DNA of 64,000 bases from NCBI RefSeq assembly GCF_032854445.1, contig NC_088300.1, forward strand, positions 30,921,608-30,985,607, written 5' to 3'. The notes below the pieces were generated by a model. It had not been told where the DNA came from. It saw nothing but the letters and a program-made list of their open reading frames with translations, and searched no databases. The stretch's first letter is position 1; every line of letters begins with the position of its first letter. The position numbers were made by a program, and so were the translations under genes. The DNA is from Liolophura sinensis (taxonomy: Eukaryota; Mollusca; Polyplacophora; Chitonida; Chitonidae). This document shows, piece by piece, positions 34,791-46,700 of this stretch.

Positions 34791-37700
34791 CTGGAATGTA
34801 ATTGTAGTGCTTATGTGAAATATTAATGGCGGTAGAGACGTTAAAGATATATTAATAGGTATATCCCATTAACTGTTGGGATTATTAGAGATCAAAGATA
34901 GCGTTTTAGAAGTCTTAATATTAAAATTATTAATCAATTTTTCATAATAAATGAATAGAAGAAGAGAAACTCTGCAGAAAAACAAGGAAAAAAGAAAGCA
35001 TCTGGGGAAACTTTAAAACGAGTTTAAACAATAAAAACAAACGTCTCGTTGTCTTCCAGTACAGAAATACGTCATGCAAAACATTAAGAGCACATGTTAT
35101 TCACTACAACAAAAATCCGATGAAGTAAGGATATAATTAAGAGAGATCAAACAATACAACTTACCAGTAGCTTTTTCAGCACATGCTGGAAGATAAAATA
35201 TTCACGTTGATACACACATTACAACTGGAAAAGGTACCTTTCATTATGTACTTTTCTTTAAGTTTATTAAGCTTATTTATTTATGTGTTATATATTTCAA
35301 GAAAAAAACAGCACATTCCAAGAAGACCGTAAGGAAAAGGTGATAAATTACAAACTGTACATAATATTGTTAAGAAGTATACTTCCTGGCGCTCATCCAC
35401 ATTATTGTTTATAAATATACTTACTGGGGTTTGTACACATTATTGTTAAGAAGTATACTAACTGGCATTTGTAAACATTACTGTTAAGAAGTAAACTTGA
35501 TGGGGTTTGTAGACATTATTGTTAAGAAGTACACTTACACGGGTATGTACACATTAATGTTAAGAAGTATACTTACTGGGTGATGTACACATCAATGTAA
35601 AGAAACATACTTACTGGGGTTTTTTCAATTTATTGTTAAAATGTATACTTCGATTTGTACACATCATTCTTAAGATGTATACTTACTGGGTGGTGCGAGT
35701 GTAGTTGCAGACGGGGGTGGGGGCGGAGGCGGTAGTGGGGGCGGCACGTAGTCACAAGCTAAAGTGTAGTAAGATGTACAAAAATTGTACAAATATTATA
35801 TACAGTATTAACAATACAGTATTGATAACATACTCATCTATGGGGTTGGTAATTTACTATGTTCTGATCAGATAACCCATAGTTTTTCTCCGTTGTGAAA
35901 TCTAGGTGTGGCAATACCAGCTGTGCCCAAGTTTTAAAAAAAGACATCGGAATGGTCGGTTACACCGCAGTACTTGCGTATATCTGACATCACATTTTTG
36001 CGAAAACAATTTAGGGCCTATAAAAGTGCGTCGTTATGGCAAGGATAACGTGTCAAAATGGCAGATAGTTTGGGACTCGTGTCATTCGGTGGGAAGGTAT
36101 CCTCATAAATAAACTTTTAATTCCGATCAACTTTATTAATGGACAAAGTAAGAAATAACAAAAATGAGATTCTTGACTCACTGTGGTTTTGTATGGTTGG
36201 GTAGTAGAGCCTATCGTCAATGTCATGGAGCGCCATCAAGCGTTGAAGCCAGAGCCCACAATGACCGGAAGCGTTGACGTAGCGGGTTCCCACCCAGCTG
36301 TGGTATTTCTGACACGGACGGTTCTTGTCCACAGGTTTGTCTACGCAACCCACGACGAAGGTAAAGAACGTGTAGTCCGTAAAGACCACCGTGAAATCAA
36401 ACCCTTCTGTTAAACGAAACACAAGAGTTCATAAATATTAAACAACAAAGAATATCTTATTTCCCCTAATTATGTTAAGTTAAGATTTAATTTCTAATAA
36501 GAAAACCGCTGTATCACTACACCGAATTTATTATGTGTTATGTATATCATACAGAGTTTTATTTACAGTCGATGGTTGTTCCCATATGCTCCATAACACC
36601 AATAGCACTTGATCCTTCTTGTCAGCAATTTGACAAACTTCACCTGAAGCCTAACTCCGGGATGTTTGACTCGTTTTTGTCATTGTCGTTGGCTTCATAT
36701 GAGCTTAAATTTGCTCGATTACCTACCCCAAATTATTTAATGTGTGGAAAGACAACTTGGGGGTTAACAACGTCTTGATGACGGTTTGGTAGACACACTG
36801 AGTGGGTATCCCAGGCCGTGTCCAAGACGGTGTTAGTTCAAGAGTGAGGGTGGTAGCTCCTCTTGAAGGATATATGAAACGTTAATTCTTAATATGGAAT
36901 TTTGGATATGTGTTAACATCTGTAAGTAAAGAAAAGCTTCTTAGCTTTATTGGGCCTCACAAATGGCTTTAAACTACAGCCTTCGCAAGGCCCCAGTGGC
37001 CAGTCCGGAAATTAAGCAGTCTGCAGTCGTGATATCACCGATGACAGCTGTCAGTACCACTGTTTATGGGAAAGAGCACGAATGGGAGTGCCTAGCTAGT
37101 CTCGCAATCCTAGTAGGTTACTCCATGACCGAAAACTTTCGAATATTGACGGAAAATAAGCACCAAACTGAAAGGTTATTAAGATATAAAATATGCCTCA
37201 CAAATGATTTTTCCATATTTTCCCTTCATTTTTCTTCATCGTGTCATTTTAGCTTTAGAGTTCCTTTTCTTGAATCCTGTAGGGTTAGTTTTCTAGGAAA
37301 ATGGAAATTCAGTTTTGTTGCAGTTTCATGCTTTAATATCTTTTCCGTTTTGACTAATGTAGATCTGACATGGGTGGAGACGGATGTGGCTGATTTCATA
37401 CCTCATGCATTTGCTGGGTGGTCGACTTCATTGTGTTCAGAAATATGGCTGCCAGGTATAGTATAGAGATAAACTCTCAGCGTAGGCACAATGACATCTC
37501 CTTTGCAACTGTTTACTTTTAAGTCGGTCAAAAGCACCAAGGTTGGCCTTCAAGTAACTAGATCAGTTTTCCTATAGACATCCTCGTGTTCTTTGGTTGG
37601 TACCGCCATCCCAGTTACTGAATATGAGTTACTCCGAGGTTTGTTCTTCAATTTATGATTTCAATAGGATTTATTGACTTCTCTTTACCTATGAAATAGG

Positions 37701-40700
37701 GAAAGAGGGTATCCACACGATGATGCACACTGGTAGTTACTCAAAACCTTAACAGGACTCAATCCCTGTGCATAATTACCCTCCAAACTAAATTACCATT
37801 TACTTTGTATAAGGATGAGACTGGTGACTAAAGCCTAGCTATATAAACTATAAAATACCTGACCGCACGTCTCTCTAGGCTCGTGCACAGAACGTAGCCG
37901 TTGGAGTAAGCAATTTCTTAAAAAAAAAATGAGCAGTCTCGATCACGGAAAGTCTCGTACATTAGCACGTATCTCGAATGAAACCACCGGATAGCACAGT
38001 TGGTAGAGCGTCCGCTTCGGGTGCGGTAAATCCAGGATCAATCCTTGGTCGAGTCACATCTCACACTTTAAAAGGTGTAACTCGCTTGGCGTTCAGCACG
38101 AAGCCGTGCAACGACTGGTTGATGCGTATCAGTATAATATTCAGTAACTTATAGGATGGCGTATCAGCATACTTACCTTCTGTAAGTCGTCTCAGAGAAA
38201 GCGGGAGTCACGAGCTTTTCCATAGGCGATCTACACACAGTACTAGATAAAAGAGCGACGGAAATCCGTCTTTGCAACAAGGAGGTACATTACATGCACT
38301 CTAAGGATTCCTTCGTCATAGGACTAAAAAATTATTGAACGACGTTAAACCCAAAGCACTCAATCAACCTACCAGAATCGGCTTCCACTTTGAAAATGAA
38401 CTTGCCCGGGGTGTCGGTCGTTTCCAGGTATCGCGATTCGTTGAAACAACGCGAATTATTCATCGCCTTTCTGTAACATAAACAACACCGTGCTTAATAT
38501 ACGCGTGATTGTTTAAAGTGCAAAGCAAAAATATTAGAGGTGTGGGAGTTGGTGTTTAGTCAGGATATTTAATACATAACTTTCGTACTTGACGCTGTAG
38601 AGCTGTTTAATTATTTGTAAATTCATTTATTTTTTTTTCAGATTTTGAATTTGTACACGTTTAAATTAATTTTAATGTTGATACAAAAATGAATTTTCAT
38701 CCGACATTAAATCATTTTCAAGCAGTGTGATAATAATTGCAAGCAAACACTTTGGAAAGATTCACTGTCTCCAAGAAAAACATTAGGTGTAGGCTATACC
38801 CCTTAAGAAACAATGCTTTCTCTTAAAGTATGTAACTAAGTTAAACTGTGTCATGTTTTCCAATTCGGACAATATAATAGTATCTGAAGCAAATAGATAA
38901 AGAGAAAAATGCCACACTCGGTTTATGGTAGGCCCCCTATACTCTAGCTACTCTGTGTTCCAACTTTTTCGTGGTGGAGGGGTTTGGGAGTGCCTCACAG
39001 CTCTTTCCCACCACTAGGCAGTGGCGATCTACATCTGTGTGTAGATCGCCTATGGAAAAGCTCGTGACTCCCGCTTTCTCCACCCATAAAACTAAGCGCC
39101 TTTTAAGTAGAAAAAAATTCTCGAGTAACAACATACAAATAAATTTAATGAATAAACCTACTCCAATACAAAAAAGAACTTGCAACAAAGGTAGTAAAAC
39201 CTGAACAGCGACGACGGTGTGATAGTTTGCAAATGGCCACACGTAACCGGTAAAATGCATCCTCTTGTCAATTTACCTCAGTTAAGGTTTTATTCCAAGT
39301 GTTCATCTGAATGCTTAAATAGTAGCAACTTACATGCTTTGGATGGTGCATTCAATCGCAGACAGCCGATGTCACCTTTTTCGCGCTAGTGGGCTTTAGT
39401 GTATAGACTAACACGTCACGATGCATCGTTGTGAAAAAGCCGGAGGAAATATTCAATGCCACACATTAGGCGAACACACTGAATCGCGCCCGAAGCTGCA
39501 AAACAGCCATTTTTTAAACCGAATTTACACGAGAATCCAGTCAGCTGCAAAATGCATTTGTCAATGACTGATCGTGACTCCCAGACGACAAAATATTTCC
39601 CAGAATTCATCAGTATAGCGTTGGCTGTTTTTTTTTTTTTTTTTTTTTTGGTAACATCGCTCATCGCTCCAGTGGCCAGTCATGCCGGTTATAGGCCTAC
39701 ACGCACACAGGCTGCCATATTATACACTGGAATACCAGAACTTCCCTCTGTTTTTGTACCACTGATAGTGTTTAGATAGCCTAGTTAGAAACAACTTCAG
39801 TGAACTATCCAACAACCCCCCACCCCCACCCCCCACACCCGGCCAACCCTCTCTCGCCTAAAAACATAGCCATAAATCAATAAATGTACTTATAGCTATT
39901 ATACCTTATATGTATGTACCCTCCAAACATGCACATTCACACACGTACACGCATACATACACACATACACAAGTGTACAAACACTGTATACAGCGCTCAC
40001 TCTGTAAGCTTTTCGGGACTGACCTTGCAGATCTGCTCAAATCAATGGTTCCATTCTCTCTCAGTTGTAAGGATATTAGAACATTCTGATCTGTTTCAGC
40101 ACGAGGGACCCGATACGCGTCCAAGGGAATGTACTCTTGCTCGTACCATTTCCCCATGAACTGGAATCCGAACAGAAGTAACCATCTTGGTTGATATGAG
40201 CACCTGTCACCCGGCTACGTCCGCTATATGACTTACTTACTCACCAATTTAGCTTTGTTTTCACAATGTTCATCTTTACCCCATAATTCAGCAAACTGTA
40301 AATATTTGCACTTTGTTCAAACTTTGTTTAAATTTGTATATATGAGAATGTGTAGATTCCTGTAACAGGTTTCAAAAACTAATTTGTTCATAATAATAAT
40401 ACTGTACAATATAAACTATTATAATACATGTTTATAAACATAAACATATGTATAATTACATGTTTTGTTCTTTTGTACCTTGTGCAGTTATCTCCCTTAG
40501 ACCGCGTATTCTTTCACTGCGGAGGTGGTTACTTTTTAGTTATGCTCGAATTTCACCTAAAATGTTTATTTTATTGAATTGGTATCATTGTTTCCAAACT
40601 TGTGACAATGTAAATGGTAGGCATGTGAACGTTAAGTCCGGGGAATGACTTAAGTTGGTGAAAAGAAATTGCACCAAAAACCGATCTCCAGATTCTCCTG

Positions 40701-43700
40701 AAACAGGTCAGTTTAAAGAGATATTGCAGTGATGTAGCCTCATAAGCAGCACACTGCTGCTTAATGCTGGTCACCCTCATATAAGTGAAATACTCTTGAG
40801 TACGGCGTAAAACACCAATGAAATGAATAAATAAAATAAATATAACCAATTTATTTTGTAATCACATAAATTAATGAGGATTATAAATAATGCGTGATGT
40901 GGTGATGGTTGTAGGGTAAAACTTGGTTGTAAGTGTGATAAAATAGTGTACTATCATATTTTAGTGAACTGTGTACATTAGAATAGTGAGTGAGTGAGTG
41001 CTTGGGGTTTAACGTCGTACTTAACAATATTTCAGTCATATGACGACGAAAGAGTCCTTAGAGTGTATGTAATGTGCCTCCTTGTTGTGGATTTCCGCCG
41101 CTCTTTTATCTAGTGCTGCTTCACTGAGACAACTCGCCGAAGGCAAGTAAGCCGCCCAGCGAGGAGTAAATTAGAATAGAGGCCACATTATCATTATGGC
41201 TTTTAGTCAGTTCATTATTTACACAGTGTATGAATGTGTTAGCAATAATACCTTGTTGTATTTGCTCAGTGTTTGGTTCACCAGAGAGAACTCTATCACT
41301 GTATTCAATTTTGTTGTTTTAGTAGTTGGTTTCTGTACAATTGAAATAACGTGTAAGTATTTACATATTTTCAGTGAACCTGTACTAATAGGGTTTTTTT
41401 ATTCCTCCACAGCTAGGTTGTTAGCCCTTTTTTTTCCTTTTTTAACAATTGTCTTCATCAAAACTATCGAGTATAATAAATAGAGTACACTGGACGAACT
41501 GTTGACATTTCACTCCGGATACAGTAAGTATATATATATATATATTGGTTTAATGGCAGCCCAATTCTAACGAATGATTTGTGCCATAGCTCAGCCACTA
41601 GTACCAGTAGGTACATGTATGGACTATAATAAGCATATGCATACACACACATGTGTACAATACACATAGTTCTTCCATGTCTGGGTTTGTCTCAGTAAAT
41701 ACATGATACAGTATGTAAAACAGAAAAGCAACAGATAACACGAGGTTTCTTACCTTACTGATATTAAACGCAGGTTGTGGCAGCCAGAACATGGACTCGG
41801 GGAAACGGCATCCTGAAACATTGTGGACTAGAATTACTAAGGTGTAAAAACAATGAATACTGGAAAGTATGCTCAGCAGGTATATATTTTCATGTTTTAA
41901 TAAAGTTAATAATGGACAGCTGGATACTTCTCGTTGTCAGGAGGCTTGATGACAGAAAATAGTTGTATTATAGGAAGATTGTCATTTGGTTGTTGACGAT
42001 GCACGAGTACGATGTAAAACCACAAGCATACATACATACGTACTTAAAAGAAAAGGTTCTTGTATTATGAACAAGTGGTTGAAAAAGAGCCCGGGCGTTT
42101 GGGATCATATGGCCAGGTAATATCACTGAGTATCTAGACATGGGTCATTATTATGGATGGGTTATCCAACATGGTTCCGAGAAGGGTCTTTTGATTATGC
42201 CTAGGTTATGTCAAAGGGTGGTTCAATAGTGCCCCTTGAATACTGAAACGTTTACCCCGTTCACACGAGTAAAGTTAAGCCGGTTTAAATCCAAAAGCAA
42301 AGGGGTGGGGGTGGGGGTCATTTAATCTGTTTGTTTTTTGACCCCTGCTAGTAACATGGCTTTAAGCCAGTTTCTGGTCTCGAGCCGGTTTATCTGTGCC
42401 GTGTGAACAGTAACTAGATTAAATGCCCCGGATACGTGGAGGTCAGAATGACGTTGCAATTATTAAACCGGCTTAAATGTGACGGTGTGAACGGGAAAAT
42501 TCCTGAACTGGCTTAAAACCGGCATGACCACATAGTCGTGGGAACGCACGCATTTTTACAACTGACTTAGATCTAACCCGGCTCAGATTTGATCCGGATT
42601 AAATTTTGGCCGTGTGAATGAGGTAATAGTGTCTAAAAGGTTTCTTTGACTATAGACAAATTATAGGGATAATTAATCACCTATTAAAAATGTGTATAGC
42701 GGCCTTTTGACTCCGTTCGTATCATTTGGACTGCTTGGGACTTTTGTCCTTCACTCAGCATGATATTTTCCACAGTTATTCTTTTGCATTATTTGAAAGT
42801 TGAACATTTTTTTTTGCACACTTTCGTGTGCCACAGTACATTGTGAGCACCCGAAGCACAGGTATATTGCATAAATCGGCTCACAGATATTTTGCGGACA
42901 CTGTCGACGAGGACTGTTTGTAATATTTATTAATTTAAACTACTGTTCAACTAAATTCCGCGCTTGTAATTTCCTTACGTTCTTTATTATGGACGACCAT
43001 TTCGTAGTGGGAAACGTTGCTACAGAAGTAGTCGAGTCTGTGATCTATTCTCCAAATGGCGTAATCACTAGGAGGTTCCCAGACAAAACGTGCCAAAGCC
43101 CAGGCATTGACTTCATTCTGTGGACAAAATCCCGTAGTCTGATTTACCGCAGTAAGACATCCATAGATCACAGCATATCCCGTGTAATCTGTCTCCAAAA
43201 CCCAAAAGCTCACTTTGTTTGCTGCAAATAAAATAGCAATTTTTTAAGAACAGATTTTGTGTTATTGCCTTAAATCTTAGCTTATAACCGCACATAATTT
43301 GAATAAACATACAGAGATGCTGTATATTGTACCTGAAGATCTGTCCATCTGGAACTCCATTTTGGCGCTCATGTTTGTACCGGCAAACGGAATGTACATT
43401 TTCCCTTCCACATTGGTGCAGTTGGACCAGGAGTTCTCCCTAATGGATAGAAAATAGCAGAAAAAGAAGAAATGTACACGAGTAACTACAAAGTTTGGAG
43501 AGGGGTGAGTTACATAGATATCGAACCTGGAGGTTTAACTATGCCATTACATGCATATGTAGGGAAACAAGGAAACAACGCCTGGCATATGGTTGAGAGG
43601 TTATAAAGTTCTCGATCTGAGGTACATATACTGAACAAGATTCGTCAGACATGGTAATGTTTCTAGTTTAATTTCTTACAGCGTAATGATCTTATTGACT

Positions 43701-46700
43701 TGTAACTTTCTTTATATGTTGATAAGGCGGTGTTCAGTTATAGTACCCTATACAGAACGAGCGGATGGGATGACAGACAGTCCCCTGGCTCCATATAATC
43801 ATGATATAAGGCACAGAATGGTAGAATTATGCACGAGCATGTGAAGTAAGGCATAGGGCAAATGGTGGAAAAGACATGTTAGTTGGTGGGTTGTTAGAAG
43901 CATTACAGATGGAGGGAGAACTCTGAAGAATGATAGGAAAAGACATGAACGAAGGTTAGAATAGGAAATCACCACTTGTGGAAAGACATAGGAGATCGCT
44001 GATACTGGACAATACTGACTGTGGAAAGACATAAGGAGATCGTTGGGGATTTGGAACTATACATAGATGTTGGGAAAAACAAATCGTAGATGGTGGAATG
44101 AGACTTAAACTTGAAAAATAGACAGGGATGAACGAGGCATACAGGGTGGTTCTTTGGGAATACCAGAGATGATCTGTGCATGGAATAATAGATGATTCAA
44201 AATGGTTGTAAGAATAAAGAAACGTTATTCCTATAAAAGAAGAGACGAGGAAATAAATGGTTTTGGCTATAGATTTACCTGCTGGTGGTGTAGGTTGAGT
44301 ATGTTCTATTGTCCGACAGTATAAATGTAAATACCAAATCTTGGTAAGACAATGGTGACGGGAACCTGCTGCTGGGGAGGTATTTGTATGCGTACCATCT
44401 TCCTGCAAACTGTTCATTAACAGAAAGAATACATCACTACAAACATAACATTGTCAATTGCATTTGCTCTTACAATATATCATATGCAGACCGCACCACA
44501 AAACTTATCCAAACTTGAGCAAAATGAAATATTTCATCCTTTTATTTCCAATTGTATTAGATCGGATACAAAAACTTGATGTGGTGTTTTGAAGTGTGAT
44601 AAATACTAGTAGGCCTTACTTAGTAGGATAAAGAGCTTTAGTATTATGGGTTTTTTTTAAATTGAATTATGAGATTATAATGTTAAGAATACAAGTATAT
44701 GCCACTACAGTTAAATGTTCTGTTATAATACTACTGAAATTGATATTTATTTATCTGGGTATACGTTACATTACATCTGGTGCTGAGCAAAGCATTTGGA
44801 ATTCGCACTAACCTGACTACAAGTGTGAAGTAATTAGTTTTCTGGGTATACATCATATCTGGTATTGACCAATGCATTCAGCATTTACACTAATCTGACT
44901 GCAAGTTTGAAGTAATTGGTTTTCTGAGAATAATTTACACCAGGTATTGAGCAATGCATTCACTATTTACACTAATCTGACTGCAAGTGCAATATATTTA
45001 GTTATCTGTGTATACATCACGTCTACTGCTGAGCAATGCGTTGAACATTTACACTAATTTGACTGCAAGTGTGAGGCATTTAGTTATCTGTGTATACATT
45101 ATGTTACATCAGGTGTTGAGCAAAGCAGTCGACGTTTACATCCAATCTGAGCACCAGTACATAAGGAGTATTCACTTATCGGAGTACCCTACAATGAACG
45201 TTTATGGAGTAAAGCATACAACGTTTATGCCCCAATCCGAGTATATACAATGTTCATACCTGGGTATACATTATGTTAATGTACAGAATTTGCATTTTCA
45301 TAACATCTTGCATAAATAAATAAATACATGTATTCTATTAAAACGGAAATGCTATATATAATTTTCATAATACTAAGATACAACATTTTGGTGGTGGTGG
45401 AGCAGGGAGAGCAATTGTAATAATAGGATAACACTTTCTAAAGTATTAGAAAATGCTTAAAATTGTAATCTAACAGTATCGTATACGAAAAAATTACCGT
45501 ACACTTTTAGGTGTTGTGTTCCACGTTTATAAATGTCACCCTCTGCGGAGTGTAACATTTTCAAAATGTTGACTCTCGCTTTTTACAGCATTTAACGTAT
45601 ATTTTTATACACAATGCGCTCACTCAAGCATTAAATGTTTTACCTTCTCGGCTTTGTGAAAGTTTTTATAAAACTAAGCTCATTTCAACGCAGACATGAT
45701 GAAGGCCTGAGGCTCAAGGAGTGAATACAACGGTACACCAATCCTTATACAAACTCCTCTCGAATAGTTACGTGCAAGCTTTAAACTGTTTATGTTTTAT
45801 TAAAAATATCATCCTGTTAGGTTGTAACAAAGAACGACCGCCAAGACTTACAAGAAAACTGTATGACGAACCAGGTACATTACTCAGTTTTCAGACAAGA
45901 CGTCCTTGCTCAAATGTAACACAAATGTTAAAATGCCGATAGTTTCTAAGTTCCAAATGATATACAAGTTCAACGTTGTACAAGTATGAGTGAGTGAGTG
46001 AGGGAGTGAGTGAGTGCTTGGGGTATAACGTCGTACAAGTATGAGAGACAACATCTTAATATTGAATAATCTTAATACTGAATAATATCATCAAGCTTGA
46101 ATAACACAATGTTATTAAATTTATTTATTTATTTAATTATTTGATTGGTGTTTTACACCGTTCTGAAGAAAATTTTACTTATACGACGCCGGCCAGCATT
46201 TTGGTGGGAGGAAACTGAGGCGCTAACCACTTGGTTACGAAGGCTTCTTGTTAAGATTACAAATTGTTACAGATTTTACAAGTTACTTTACAATACCGAG
46301 GAAACCAGGATGACTTGTTTTACTTAGCAGGCAAGTAGGTAAGGATTTCAAGATTAGAACACCACTACGGTTACTCTTTTCTCGGCTGCTGTTCCTTTTT
46401 TCTTTTCTTTTTTATTTGTGGATTTAACTATTCCATATACACGGTTACAGATGCTATGTAAGTAATGTAATGAATAACGAGAACTTCATATAGGACAATC
46501 GCACCATACAAGATTTATTAAGAGGCAGGGCTCATTGTCATAAACTTTCTATGTTCAGTAAATGTCTTATGTCGGTATATAGCATTTTGCCAACATATAG
46601 TGTTTCTGAAAAAAAAAGTTCAACACCACATAAATACTTTATTATGTTGTTTAGCTTATCCACACTTTTACTTATCATGATAAAGCAAAATAACTTATAG

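Noticed and set aside
36963-37466. 167-codon open frame starting MALNYSLRKA
   Set aside because: The first part is an interspersed repeat whose other copy stops after 18 codons; the remainder lacks any recognisable domain.
37986-38058. Possible tRNA gene (TAGCACAGTTGGTAGAGCG ... GGATCAATCC)
   Set aside because: The stems do not close as a cloverleaf and the sequence continues into a SINE body seen elsewhere in the window, so it is a SINE head.
38937-39260. 107-codon and 77-codon overlapping open frames
   Set aside because: They span the hairpin repeat in gene B intron 6, lie on opposite strands over the same bases and show no domain.
39624-39650. Poly-T run considered as the tail of a reverse retrocopy
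   Set aside because: No gene-like sequence or target duplication next to it.
43956-44417. 153-codon open frame on the - strand
   Set aside because: It overlaps gene B exon 2 in the wrong frame and continues into intron; the frame used by the lipocalin (FAGRWY) is the real one.
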